Of a DNA stretch of 48,240 bases, positions 33,034-42,293 are shown in pieces. The notes under the pieces were generated by a model. That model did not search any database. It had not been told where the DNA came from and saw nothing but the letters and a program-made list of their open reading frames with translations. Every line of letters begins with the position of its first letter. Positions within the stretch are counted from its first letter, which is position 1. Source of the DNA: Paracoccaceae bacterium (GTDB taxonomy: Bacteria; Pseudomonadota; Alphaproteobacteria; Rhodobacterales; Rhodobacteraceae); the NCBI GenBank assembly GCA_030625695.1, contig DAOUQK010000001.1, positions 1-48,240 of the forward strand, written 5' to 3'. A program made the position numbers and the translations under genes.

Positions 33034-34896
33034 ATGATTGAACCGGGGGTCATGCGGCTGGTGGAGGGGTCGCCAAACCCAATCGGTAATATTGATCAGT
33101 TGTTCTTGCTACAGGGCGAGGGCATCACCACCCCCGTGGCCCGGATTGACGGCGCAGACCTGATCCCGGCGCGAGCGGGGCCGGGGCATCTGCGAATTTT
33201 CCACTTCAATGATCTACACAATCACCTGACCGATCTGTCCGGCCCCACCAAAGGCACAAGACGGTTTTCACAAATGGTCAAACGGGTGCGTGATGCGCGG
33301 GCTTTGGGCGACCCCATGTTGTTCCTCTCCATCGGTGACGATCACACCGGCACGATGCTCGACGAACTGGTCGGTTGGAGCGAGGATGCCTTTACCCTCG
33401 ATCCCAGTTATCGCGCCTATTCCGGCGGCGGCATTGACGCCACGGTTCTGGGCAATCACGAGTTTGATCGCGGCTCGGCTTTGCTGGCGCGCGGTATCCG
33501 TGCGGACGCGCAGTTCCCCGTGCTCAGCGCCAATGTGCATGGCTCGCAACACCTGAAGCCGGGGCAGGATTACATCCCGGGCGCAATCGCCATTGTTCAG
33601 GGCCTGCGCATCGGTCTGATCGGCCTGACCACCCATGTGGAAACCCGGGTCGGCCAGGTCAGTGACCCGACATTGGCCGTGGCCAGCCCGGTCAGGGTTC
33701 TGGAAAACATCCTGCCGGCACTGGCCCCGTTGGTCGATGTGGTGCTGATCATGTCCCATTGCGGATACGGCGACGGCGCTCACAAAAGCGGCAAGGCGGC
33801 AGCGATTCGTGACATCGGCGAGGCCGATTTTTCACTGGCGCAGGCGGCGGGCATGATCACTAAAACCCCCGTCCTGGTTCTCGGCGCGCATACCCATACG
33901 CGGTTGAATGAGGACGGGCTGGACGCCGCTAATATCCTGAACGGCGTGCCGATCTTTCAAACCGAATGCAACGGACAGTTTCTGGGCGAGATCGAGGTGC
34001 GCTTTGATTCCGGTGGTTGGGAAATCGAAAAGGCCTGCCTGCATAAGGTGAAGCCACTCAACCCGGCGGTTGGCGCATCGCACACCTACGCGGCGCATTA
34101 TGAACAGGACGGGGATGTTGATCTGACGTTTGACAAAGATGTAGTCGCGCCCATTCTTGCCAAAGTCGAAACCGCACTGAAGGTGAAAATTGCCGATGTC
34201 GATACCAACGCGCTTACCTTTCAAACCGCTGTTCTGGAACGATATTCAAATGAATCCGCGCTGATGAATTTCATTTGCGATGCCATCGTCGCCCGCCTGA
34301 AATCCCTTGGCCACGACGTCGATTTCGCCCTGATGAATGGCGCTACCATTCAATCAGGAATCGAACCGGGCGCGCTTAGCGCCGGGGATTGGTTCAATGT
34401 TATGCCCTACGCGGACGAGGTTTTCATCATGCAGGTGACGGCCAGGCAACTGATGGACATGCTGCAATCCAACGCCAAACGCCTGCTGCGCAAGGACGAG
34501 TTTTCCCAGACTGATCACACCGGATTTCTGGCGCGCGGGTTCCTGCACACATCGCGTGAAATCCGTTACAGGATCAATCCCGGCGTTACGGCTGCACAGG
34601 CCGACGTGCAGGACATCACTTTCAAAGGAGCGCCGCTCGCAGATCAAACCTTTAACGTGATAATGTCGACCTACCTGGCGCTGGGCGGGTTTGGCGAACG
34701 CTGGAACGGCTTGCCAATCTGCGGCGGTGTACCGGGCGACCTTGCCGGGTACGACCTGCGTGACATGCCATCGCATAACACATCACTGGTTTTCCGCGAC
34801 GAGGTCGGGGCGCAAATGCGCGAGCTTGGCACCTTGAATGACACCAACGCAAATGCCCGCGACGGGCGATTGAAAATTATCGGGCAAGGCACATGA
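33034..34896 (+). CDS. 5'-nucleotidase/2',3'-cyclic phosphodiesterase-family metallophosphoesterase
   Basis: A 620-residue two-domain protein. The N-terminal calcineurin-like domain (about 50-330) has metal motifs FHFNDLHNHL, SIGDDHTG, LGNHEFD, MSHCGYG and GAHTHT. The C-terminal 5'-nucleotidase domain (about 380-610) has ALMNGATIQSGIEPG and ALGGFGERW, which bind the base. Family members are normally exported, but no signal peptide is visible, so this copy is probably cytoplasmic. It starts six bases after the permease stop and overlaps the creatininase-like gene (ATGA). A role in removing phosphate from a ribotide-like intermediate would fit the operon but is inference. Confidence 0.85.
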   Translation: MIEPGVMRLVEGSPNPIGNIDQLFLLQGEGITTPVARIDGADLIPARAGPGHLRIFHFNDLHNHLTDLSGPTKGTRRFSQMVKRVRDARALGDPMLFLSIGDDHTGTMLDELVGWSEDAFTLDPSYRAYSGGGIDATVLGNHEFDRGSALLARGIRADAQFPVLSANVHGSQHLKPGQDYIPGAIAIVQGLRIGLIGLTTHVETRVGQVSDPTLAVASPVRVLENILPALAPLVDVVLIMSHCGYGDGAHKSGKAAAIRDIGEADFSLAQAAGMITKTPVLVLGAHTHTRLNEDGLDAANILNGVPIFQTECNGQFLGEIEVRFDSGGWEIEKACLHKVKPLNPAVGASHTYAAHYEQDGDVDLTFDKDVVAPILAKVETALKVKIADVDTNALTFQTAVLERYSNESALMNFICDAIVARLKSLGHDVDFALMNGATIQSGIEPGALSAGDWFNVMPYADEVFIMQVTARQLMDMLQSNAKRLLRKDEFSQTDHTGFLARGFLHTSREIRYRINPGVTAAQADVQDITFKGAPLADQTFNVIMSTYLALGGFGERWNGLPICGGVPGDLAGYDLRDMPSHNTSLVFRDEVGAQMRELGTLNDTNANARDGRLKIIGQGT

Positions 34897-35696
34897 CAAC
34901 AGACATTTCACACCTTTTCTGGGCCAACCACACCAGTTTATCTTTGCGCGAAATGGCCAAACGCGATCCGGTTGCTGTTCTGCCCATTGGGGCCACCGAA
35001 CAACACGGGCCACACCTGCCCTTGTCGGTTGATACTGATATCAACCGGGGGATTGTTCAGGCCACGGCGCAAATCCTCGCGCAAGGCGAACTGCCGGTTC
35101 TGTTCCTGCCGACCATGCCGATCGGCAAAAGTACCGAGCATCTGGATTTCCCCGGTTCCCTTTCGTTTTCCACCCAAACGCTGATTTCCATGTGGATGGA
35201 GATTGGCGAATGCGTGGTCAATTCAGGCATCCGCCGTCTGGTGTTTTTCAACAGCCACGGCGGGCAACTGGCGCCAATGGACATCGTTGCACGGGATTTA
35301 CGGGTAAAGCACGACTTGTTGACGTTCTCTTGTAACTGGTTCGGGTTGGGCCTGCCCGAGGGGCTGATATCAGACCATGAAAGCACCTATGGCATTCACG
35401 CAGGCGAACTTGAAACTTCGATGATGTTGCATCTTCACGCAGACAAATGCCGGATGGACAAGGCGCAGGATTTTAAATCGAAGATCGAACATCTGAACAC
35501 CACAACCCGCCATCTCGGGCTTGGCCCGGGTGGCAAGATTGGCTGGAAAACCGGCGATCTGAACGGCGACGGTGCCTGCGGCAATGCCGCTGCGGGGACA
35601 CGCGAAACCGGGCAACAGGCGATTGTCCATGTCGCGGCTGAATTTGCGCAGATGCTGGGCGAAGTGCACGCCTTTGACATGGGCGCGAGGGGCTGA
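34893..35696 (+). CDS. Creatininase-family amidohydrolase
   Basis: A 267-residue protein with the metal motifs of the creatininase/ArfB/MftE family: GATEQHGPHLPLSVDT near residue 33, FFNSHGGQLAP, and GIHAGELETSMML. Members hydrolyse creatinine or deformylate formylamino-pyrimidines, or act in cofactor maturation. The operon contains a cytosine-deaminase-like enzyme right after it (one base gap), pointing to stepwise opening of a nitrogen heterocycle. The precise ring cannot be told. Confidence 0.87.
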   Translation: MTTDISHLFWANHTSLSLREMAKRDPVAVLPIGATEQHGPHLPLSVDTDINRGIVQATAQILAQGELPVLFLPTMPIGKSTEHLDFPGSLSFSTQTLISMWMEIGECVVNSGIRRLVFFNSHGGQLAPMDIVARDLRVKHDLLTFSCNWFGLGLPEGLISDHESTYGIHAGELETSMMLHLHADKCRMDKAQDFKSKIEHLNTTTRHLGLGPGGKIGWKTGDLNGDGACGNAAAGTRETGQQAIVHVAAEFAQMLGEVHAFDMGARG

Positions 35697-35697
35697 G

Positions 35698-36990
35698 ATG
35701 ACGCATTTCTGGCTTTCCCCACCGGAGAACCCCGACAGGTACGTGTTGGGAAACGTGCATATTCCCCGTGACTTATGCGCCTTGAAACCGGGCCCGGACG
35801 GTTGGTGCAACGCCGATGTGATCATCGAAAATGGTGCAATTGGCGCGGTGATGCCTACCGGTACTGCGCCGCCTGACCTGCCATTCACTGACGCAGGCCA
35901 ATCCATCCTGTTGTCCGGTTTGGTGGATTGTCACACGCATCTGGACAAGGCGCATGTGGCAGCGTTTGAAACTTTCACCCCCGGCGATCTGGCTTCGGCA
36001 ATCGAAGCGATGACCCGCCAGAAACAAACCTGGACGCGCCAGTCACTGGCCGCACGGGTTGAATTTTCGCTCAACTCGGCCTGGGCTTACGGCGTGCGCG
36101 CGATGCGCAGCCATGTTGATGGCTCCCCCGGCGCACTTGGGTTTGTCACGGAGGTGATGGTTGAGGCGAAACAACGCTGGCAGGGCCGGATTGATCTGCA
36201 ATTGTCGTCCTTGGCCAACATCAACTATTTTGAGGACGACCAATTTCGCGACGAGGTTTTCGCGCAAGCCCAAATTCAAGGCCGCTTTGGCGCGTTCCTG
36301 ATGGGCCAACCCGATTTACTGTTACGGTTGATTCCGTTGTTTGAAATGGCCGACGCTTATGGCCTTGACCTTGATTTCCACGTTGACGAAGGGCTTGATC
36401 CGGCTTTGAAAGGGTTGGAAGCCGTGGCGTATGCCGCCCTGCAAACCGGGTTCAAAGGCACTGTTTTGTGTGGTCATTGCGTTGCCTTGTCGAGCTATAA
36501 CCGCGAACGGCGCGAGCGGGTTATCGATCTTGCACTTGAGGCCGGGTTGCACTTTGTCGCCTTGCCCAGCAGCAACCTTTACCTGCAATCACGCACCCCC
36601 GACAACGTCCCCACCTTGCGCGGTATGGGCCCGGTTGCGCGGTTGGCCGCGCGCGGTGTACCGGTGTCGCTGGGCGCGGACAATGTCCGCGACGGGTTCT
36701 GTGCGTTTGGCGATTTTGACCCGATGGCGGTGCTGAACTTGGGCGCGCAAGTCGGGCATTTGCATGAACCGGCGCGTGATTGGGCCGGGTTGATTACGAC
36801 CAATCCGGCGCGCACTATGGGATTGAAATGGAACGGAAAAATTGAAACGGGCGCGCCCGCCGATCTGGTGTTGTTCGCGGCCCGTAACAGTGGTGAGATG
36901 AACCTGCGGGGCGTGCCGGAACGCATTGTTATCCGGCGTGGTGAATGGTTGAATGTCGCGCCACCGGCATTTTCGGAACTGATGGAATAG
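35698..36990 (+). CDS. Cytosine deaminase-like metal-dependent amidohydrolase
   Basis: A 430-residue amidohydrolase of the CodA/AtzC group. DCHTHLDKA gives the first metal His pair plus the Lys typical of cytosine deaminases, LDFHVDEGLD the next His and the catalytic Glu, LCGHCVALS another His, and LGADNVRDGFCAFGDFDPM the metal Asp. The ATG at 35698 is used since it directly follows the creatininase-like stop, with GAGG upstream; a longer frame overlaps that gene. Substrate may be a pyrimidine, isoguanine-like base or creatinine-related ring. Confidence 0.85.
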   Translation: MTHFWLSPPENPDRYVLGNVHIPRDLCALKPGPDGWCNADVIIENGAIGAVMPTGTAPPDLPFTDAGQSILLSGLVDCHTHLDKAHVAAFETFTPGDLASAIEAMTRQKQTWTRQSLAARVEFSLNSAWAYGVRAMRSHVDGSPGALGFVTEVMVEAKQRWQGRIDLQLSSLANINYFEDDQFRDEVFAQAQIQGRFGAFLMGQPDLLLRLIPLFEMADAYGLDLDFHVDEGLDPALKGLEAVAYAALQTGFKGTVLCGHCVALSSYNRERRERVIDLALEAGLHFVALPSSNLYLQSRTPDNVPTLRGMGPVARLAARGVPVSLGADNVRDGFCAFGDFDPMAVLNLGAQVGHLHEPARDWAGLITTNPARTMGLKWNGKIETGAPADLVLFAARNSGEMNLRGVPERIVIRRGEWLNVAPPAFSELME

Positions 36991-37001
36991 GTGAAAATCA
37001 C

Positions 37002-38363
37002 ATGACTAAAGCAGAGATAAATTGGGACGGTTTCCTAAGCGATATCAAAGGGATTGAGGTTGAGGACAGCCCGCAAACCGTGCGGCTGAAATCACGGGAT
37101 TATTTCTGGTACTCACCCATTCTGAATGAACAATTACGCAAATGCTGGGCGCATCTGGTGGTCTGCCCTAAAACTGAAGCCGAAGTGATCCGCGTCGCTT
37201 CGGCCTGCGCCAAATGGCGCGTCCCGGTCACGCCGCGCGGCGGTGGGACTGGCAATTACGGGCAGGCGGTGCCGCTGGTGGGCGGTATTATCCTGGATAT
37301 GACCGGTTTGTACAAAATTCTGGAGGTGGGTGACGGTTTTGTACGGTGTGAAACCGGCCTGCTGATCTCGGATCTTGATCGCGCCGTACAGGACACGGGC
37401 CAGGAACTGCTGATGTGGCCGTCCACCCGTTCGCAGGCGACTATCGGCGGGTTCATCTCGGGCGGGTCGGCCGGTATCGGCTCGGTTCGGCACGGGGTGT
37501 TGCGCGATGATGGCAACGTGCGCATGTTGCGGATTGTGACGCTGGAAGAGACGCCGCGCATCATCACGCTGGAAGGGCCGGATATTCAGAAGGTGCACCA
37601 CGCTTATGGCACCAACGGCATCATCGTCGAGTTGGAACTGGCGTTGCGCCCTGCCGTCGATTGGCATCACGCCGTTGCGCTGTTTGATGACTATACAGAC
37701 GCGGTGCGCTTTGGTGAGGCGCTGTGCCGTGAAGACTATGACATCTATCTGATTTCGGTGGTGGACAAGCGGTTTTCGCCGTTTTACCGCAATTTGAACG
37801 ATGTGTTTCCCGAGACCAAACACGCGGTGTTTTCCTTGGTCGGGCCCAAGACGATTGACGCCTTCAAACAAGACGCTGTCGCGCACCGGGGTGCGGTTTC
37901 GCTGATGATGAGCGACGCAGAGCTTGAGGCAGCGGGGCTGCCGCCCGCGTATGAATGTGCGTTTAACCACACCACGTTGATGGCGCTGAAATCGGATCGC
38001 AACTGGACCAATTTGCAGGTGGCCTATCCCCAGCCTTACGATCCAAGGGTGGATGCAGTCATGCGGGAAGAATATGGCGATGACCTCTTGCGCCATCATG
38101 AATTTGCCCGTGAACGTGGGGAGTATCAGCTGTTTGCCATTCCGTTACTGAAATTCACCACCAAGGAACGGCTGTATGAGGTGGCAGACCGGTACGAGGA
38201 ACTGGGATGTACGGTGTTTGACGCCCATGTTTACACCATTGCCGAAGGTGGCATGAAAGTTGTGGACGAGGTACAGATGGCATTCAAGGCCGAGGCCGAC
38301 CCGCTTGGTTTGATGAACCCGGGTAAAACCAGTCAGGCCGAAGCCGAGGCGGTGTTGGGGTGA
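37002..38363 (+). CDS. FAD-binding PCMH-type oxidase (GlcD/VAO family)
   Basis: A 453-residue flavoprotein with the PCMH FAD domain: VTPRGGGTGNYGQAVPLVGG (about residues 75-95), CETGLLISDLDRAV, and the second half ATIGGFISGGSAGIGSVRHG. C-terminal VHHAYGTNGIIVELEL and LGLMNPGK are usual for GlcD-like oxidases and dehydrogenases. The ATG at 37002 is favoured over a longer frame overlapping the amidohydrolase gene. Family members oxidise 2-hydroxyacids or alcohols; here it may oxidise a ring-opened product. It ends before repeat copy 3. Confidence 0.86.
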   Translation: MTKAEINWDGFLSDIKGIEVEDSPQTVRLKSRDYFWYSPILNEQLRKCWAHLVVCPKTEAEVIRVASACAKWRVPVTPRGGGTGNYGQAVPLVGGIILDMTGLYKILEVGDGFVRCETGLLISDLDRAVQDTGQELLMWPSTRSQATIGGFISGGSAGIGSVRHGVLRDDGNVRMLRIVTLEETPRIITLEGPDIQKVHHAYGTNGIIVELELALRPAVDWHHAVALFDDYTDAVRFGEALCREDYDIYLISVVDKRFSPFYRNLNDVFPETKHAVFSLVGPKTIDAFKQDAVAHRGAVSLMMSDAELEAAGLPPAYECAFNHTTLMALKSDRNWTNLQVAYPQPYDPRVDAVMREEYGDDLLRHHEFARERGEYQLFAIPLLKFTTKERLYEVADRYEELGCTVFDAHVYTIAEGGMKVVDEVQMAFKAEADPLGLMNPGKTSQAEAEAVLG

Positions 38364-38376
38364 CGTGTGCGTAGTT

Positions 38377-38451
38377 CGTAGGATGGGTTTTCAACCCATC
38401 ATTTGACGGCGTTCGGGGCAACGATTGGTGGGTTAAAAAACCCACCCTACG
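38377..38451. repeat. Dispersed inverted-repeat element, copy 3 (imperfect)
   Basis: A 75-base element, ends CGTAGGATGGGTTTTCAACC and its near-complement (GGTGGGTTAAAAAACCCACC then CTACG). The two arms have diverged at several bases from each other, unlike copies 1 and 2. It is located between the FAD oxidase and hydratase genes on the same strand. Confidence 0.82.
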
Positions 38452-38497
38452 GCTGTCTTGAGGGTGGTGACAATGTGCAAAGGGGAAGGAATAAATC

Positions 38498-39289
38498 ATG
38501 AATGATGCAGACACAACGGACCTGATCGCGCGGATTGTTGATGATATCGCCAACCACGCGGCGTTTGAACCTTACGCCGATCTGATCCCGGAAAACATTG
38601 ATGCCGCCTATTTCATTCAGGATCAGGTGGTTGAAATGTTAGAGGCGCGCGGCATCCGCGGCGCCCCTTGTGGCTATAAGCTGGCGCTTAATTCGCAGTC
38701 TCTGATGGCGCATTTTGGCAGGACAGAGCCCTGTTTCGGGCGAATGTTTTCGGACCAGAAATGGCAATCCCCGGCGTCACTGTCGGCAAAGGATTATCGC
38801 GGGTTGCTGATCGAGGCTGAAATCATGGCCGTTATGGCCGCAGACATGCCACGTCGCGACGGCGGCCATACAAGGGCCACCGCCGAAGCCGCGGTCGAGC
38901 GGTATTTCCCGGCGGTTGAGCTGGTGGACGCGCGTGATCTTGAGATACCAAAGGCGCGGCTGCCTTCCGTGGTGGCGCAGAACATCACCACCGAAGGGCT
39001 GGTTTATGGCGGGCCGGGTCTGATCCCGCAAGAACTGGATGTCGAGACCCTGCCGGTTAGCCTGTCGTTTGACGGGGCTGTGGTGGCCCAAACCAAAGGC
39101 ACCCCGCCGCAGCATCCCGGAGATGCGATTGCCTGGCTTGCCAATCAACTGATGGCGCGGGGCGGGATGCTGAAAGCCGGGGATATCGTTATCTGTGGCA
39201 CCCATGTTCCGCCGCCACCATTGGGGGACGCATCCCATGTTCTGTTGGATATGGGGCCCTTGGGGCTGGTTGAGTTTACAGTGAAATAA
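38498..39289 (+). CDS. 2-keto-4-pentenoate hydratase-family protein (MhpD/HpcG-like)
   Basis: A 263-residue protein of the FAH superfamily hydratase/decarboxylase group. PCGYKLALNSQSLMAHFGR is the substrate-binding region and LIEAEIMAVMA supplies the acidic metal ligands. The pair KGTPPQHPGDAIAWLANQL and GDIVICGTHVPP near the C-terminus is highly typical of MhpD. It adds water to a 2-oxo-4-enoate. AAGGGGAAGG precedes the ATG. With IlvD/Edd- and hydroxyisobutyrate-dehydrogenase-like enzymes downstream, it suggests a linear oxo-acid pathway after ring opening. Confidence 0.87.
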   Translation: MNDADTTDLIARIVDDIANHAAFEPYADLIPENIDAAYFIQDQVVEMLEARGIRGAPCGYKLALNSQSLMAHFGRTEPCFGRMFSDQKWQSPASLSAKDYRGLLIEAEIMAVMAADMPRRDGGHTRATAEAAVERYFPAVELVDARDLEIPKARLPSVVAQNITTEGLVYGGPGLIPQELDVETLPVSLSFDGAVVAQTKGTPPQHPGDAIAWLANQLMARGGMLKAGDIVICGTHVPPPPLGDASHVLLDMGPLGLVEFTVK

Positions 39290-39318
39290 ACAATCTACTA
39301 GGTAGGGGGTCGCACGCC

Positions 39319-41049
39319 ATGTCAGAACACGCCAACAAACCCAACCGGCCTCCATTGCGGTCGCGGATCACCACTGATGGGCTGGACCGGACGCCGCATC
39401 GTGGGTTCATGCGGGGTATGGGTCTGGACGATGCGGCGATTGCACGTCCCTTTGTGGGTATTGTCACCACCGCCAATGAAACGTCGCCCTGCAATGCCAA
39501 TCTGGGGGAACAGGCGCGCCACGCCTATGCCGGGGTGCAAGAGGCCGGGGGCACGCCGCGGTCGTTCACCACCATTTCGGTGTCAGATGGTATTTCGATG
39601 AACCATCAGGGGATGAAGTGTTCGTTGATTTCGCGCGAGGTGATTGCCGATTCGATCGAGTTGGTGATGCGCGGCCATGCCTATGACGCTTTGATCGGCT
39701 ATGCCGGCTGTGACAAGAACCTGCCGGCCATCATGATGGCAATGGTGCGCCTGAACGTGCCGTCGGTGTTTTTGCACGGGGGCAGCACATTGGTGGGCAC
39801 TTGGCGCGGTAAACCGATGTCGCTGATCGATACTTATGAAGGCGTGGGCGCGGTGCAGGCTGGCGAGATGTCCGAGGAAGAACTGGACGGAATGGAGCGC
39901 GCCGCCATGCCGACAATTGGTGCCTGTCCGGGGCAGTTCACCGCCAATACCATGGCGATGGTGTCAGAAACCCTTGGGATTGCGTTACCCGGGTCGGCGA
40001 CGGCTCCGGCGGTTTTTGTCGAACGCGAGGCGCTGGGCCGGTTGGCCGGGCATACGGTCATGGACATTCTGCAAAACGGCGGACCATTGCCGCGCGATCT
40101 TATCACTCGCGAAAGTCTTGAAAACGCCTGTGCGATGGTGTCGGCGACGGGTGGGTCAACCAACGCCGCCCTGCATATCCCGGCGATTGCCCATGAGGCG
40201 GGGATCAAGTTCACTTTGGAAGATGTGGCCGAGGTATTTGCCCGCACGCCGCTGATTGGCAATATGCAGCCCGGTGGTAAATATTACGCCGAGGATGTGC
40301 ATCGTCTGGGTGGCATCAAGGTGATCTTGCGGACGTTGCTGGCGGGGGGGTATCTGCACGGTGATACGCTGACCATTACGGGGCTGACCCTTGCCGAGTC
40401 CGCCGCCGATGCGGGCGAGCCGGACGGTGATATCATTCACGATGCAACCGATCCGATATCGCCGGATGGCGGAGTTGTGGTTCTAAAGGGGAACCTCGCG
40501 CCTGATGGTGCGTTGATCAAAGTGGCGGGTTTGAAAAAGCTGGTTCACGAGGGGCCAGCGAGGGTGTTTGATAGCGAAGAGGCCTGCATGGCAGCCATTC
40601 GCGTGCAGGATTATGCCGAGGGCGACGTGATTATCATCCGCAACGAAGGCCCCAAAGGTGGGCCGGGCATGCGCGAGATGCTCGGGCCGACGGCGGTGAT
40701 TTATGGTCAGGGGATGGGCGAGAAGGTGGCTTTGGTGACGGACGGGCGGTTCTCTGGTGCAACGCGGGGCATGTGCATTGGCTATGTCTCGCCCGAGGCC
40801 GGGGCGGGCGGGCCTTTGGCACTTGTGCAGGATGGCGATCACGTTCGGGTGGATGCGGTTGCAAGGACCATGGATTTGTTGGTGGATGAGGGCGAAATGA
40901 CTCGTCGGCGCGCCGCCCTTAAGCCGCGAAAACGCAAGCAACCTCTGGCTGGAATATTGCAGAAATACGCCGATCAGGTGGGGTCTGCGCACTTGGGGGC
41001 GGTGACACATGCAGGCAATGTGACCTGGGAAATGGATGATGAGATATGA
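39319..41049 (+). CDS. IlvD/Edd-family dehydratase (dihydroxy-acid or sugar-acid dehydratase)
   Basis: A 576-residue iron-sulphur dehydratase. Three conserved cysteines appear in NETSPCNAN, YAGCDKNLP and IGACPGQFTANTM, consistent with a cluster; GMKCSLISREVIADSIE, NEGPKGGPGMREM and VALVTDGRFSGATRG are core family motifs. It converts a 2,3-dihydroxyacid to a 2-oxoacid. It may be a catabolic aldonate or branched dihydroxyacid dehydratase, since it sits in a catabolic run and the rest of the isoleucine-valine pathway is absent. The stop overlaps the next gene (ATGA). Confidence 0.9.
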   Translation: MSEHANKPNRPPLRSRITTDGLDRTPHRGFMRGMGLDDAAIARPFVGIVTTANETSPCNANLGEQARHAYAGVQEAGGTPRSFTTISVSDGISMNHQGMKCSLISREVIADSIELVMRGHAYDALIGYAGCDKNLPAIMMAMVRLNVPSVFLHGGSTLVGTWRGKPMSLIDTYEGVGAVQAGEMSEEELDGMERAAMPTIGACPGQFTANTMAMVSETLGIALPGSATAPAVFVEREALGRLAGHTVMDILQNGGPLPRDLITRESLENACAMVSATGGSTNAALHIPAIAHEAGIKFTLEDVAEVFARTPLIGNMQPGGKYYAEDVHRLGGIKVILRTLLAGGYLHGDTLTITGLTLAESAADAGEPDGDIIHDATDPISPDGGVVVLKGNLAPDGALIKVAGLKKLVHEGPARVFDSEEACMAAIRVQDYAEGDVIIIRNEGPKGGPGMREMLGPTAVIYGQGMGEKVALVTDGRFSGATRGMCIGYVSPEAGAGGPLALVQDGDHVRVDAVARTMDLLVDEGEMTRRRAALKPRKRKQPLAGILQKYADQVGSAHLGAVTHAGNVTWEMDDEI

Positions 41050-41921
41050 GTGATTTGCCAACAATCGGCTATATTGGCGTGGGACTGATGGGTGAGCCGA
41101 TGGTCAACCGCCTGCTGGACGCGGGATTTACCGTCAACGTCTGGAACCGCACCCGCGCCAAGCTGGACGGTGTGGTGGCGCGCGGGGCGGTGGTGGCGGA
41201 GACGCCGTATGAATTGGCCGAGCGGTCGGACTATGTGTTCATGTGCCTGATGGACGCCAAAGCGATTGAGGCGGTGATCTTTGGCGAGCATGGCGTGACT
41301 GCGTCGCGTCATCCTAAAACGTTGGTTGATTTTGGTACGATTCACCCGGATCAGGCCCGTGATTTTGCTATGCGGTTGCGGGCGGCAAACGGTATGGCCT
41401 GGATCGACGCGCCCATATCAGGCGGTGTGCCGGGGGCCGAGGCGGGGACTTTGGCGATCATGGCTGGTGGCGCGGCGGCAGATATTGACGCGCTGCGCCC
41501 GGTTATTGGTCATCTTGCTGCGCGGTTTACCCATATGGGGGCACAGGGGGCGGGGCTTTTGACCAAGCTGTGCAATCAGATCATCACCGGTTGCACCATG
41601 TCGATAGTCGCCGAAGCGGTGAATTTTGCCGAGAAATCCGGCGTTGATGCCCATGCTCTGACCGAGGCGCTAAAGGGCGGGTTCGCCGATTCCACCCCGC
41701 TTCAGTTGTTTGCGCCACGCATGGCTGCGCGGGAATTTGATAATCCGATGGGGGCGACCGATACGATGATCAAGGATCTTGTGTCGATTGTTGATGTGGC
41801 CGGGCAGACCGGGGCGATGACGCCGATGACGCAACAATCGTTGAAAATCCTGCGGGATGCTTCGGATCACGGCGGTGGCCAGAAAGATATCTCGGTGATA
41901 ATCGAAGTGTTCAACCGATAG
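41046..41921 (+). CDS. 3-hydroxyisobutyrate dehydrogenase-family oxidoreductase
   Basis: A 291-residue beta-hydroxyacid dehydrogenase. NAD(P) motif GYIGVGLMGEPMVNRLLDAG, substrate loop DAPISGGVPGAEAGTLAIMAGG (split), and the catalytic Lys in GLLTKLCNQII match HIBADH, tartronate semialdehyde reductase and GarR relatives. It is coupled to the dehydratase by a four-base overlap and ends the plus-strand run. Likely oxidises or reduces a short 3-hydroxyacid or semialdehyde. Confidence 0.9.
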   Translation: MSDLPTIGYIGVGLMGEPMVNRLLDAGFTVNVWNRTRAKLDGVVARGAVVAETPYELAERSDYVFMCLMDAKAIEAVIFGEHGVTASRHPKTLVDFGTIHPDQARDFAMRLRAANGMAWIDAPISGGVPGAEAGTLAIMAGGAAADIDALRPVIGHLAARFTHMGAQGAGLLTKLCNQIITGCTMSIVAEAVNFAEKSGVDAHALTEALKGGFADSTPLQLFAPRMAAREFDNPMGATDTMIKDLVSIVDVAGQTGAMTPMTQQSLKILRDASDHGGGQKDISVIIEVFNR

Positions 41922-41979
41922 CTGCGGGCCGCTTTCGGACCCGACGATGTCTGATGTAAGCAATGTCTGTGAAAATCGT

Positions 41980-42203
41980 AGTTCGGGCTTTCGAGCAATG
42001 TGTTAACGCCGAAGCCACGACGCACAAGGCGCTGAACAGGCACATAGCGCCCGTGCCCCAAACCCGGATCGTGCCGTCTGATGACGGCTAAAAGGACGCC
42101 CGCCATCGGGTGAAAATGCCAGATCGTTAATCCCGGTGGTCTGGCCTTTGATTTTGATCTTGGTCGGTGGGTGCGCGCCCGTCAGCGACCAGATACGCAC
42201 GAG
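41980..42203 (-). pseudogene. Decayed WD40-repeat gene fragment
   Basis: The minus strand reads VRIWSLTGAHPPTKIKIKGQ then TTGINDLAFSPDGG (about 42200-42099). After a frame change it continues DGTIRVWGTGAMCLFSALC (42078 downward). DxxVRIWS, DLAFSPDGG and DGTIRVW are textbook WD40 blade sequences, but they lie in different frames and no start codon or full blade set remains. It appears to be the relic of a WD40 protein in the 571-base gap between the hydroxyisobutyrate-dehydrogenase-like and TRAP genes. Confidence 0.72.
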
Positions 42204-42293
42204 GTGCCGGTGAAGTCGAATTGTCAGGTCTGAATCCCCCCCTGATGACCGGCCTAATACCAGAACGCCCGGACACTGTCTCATGCAGCCATC

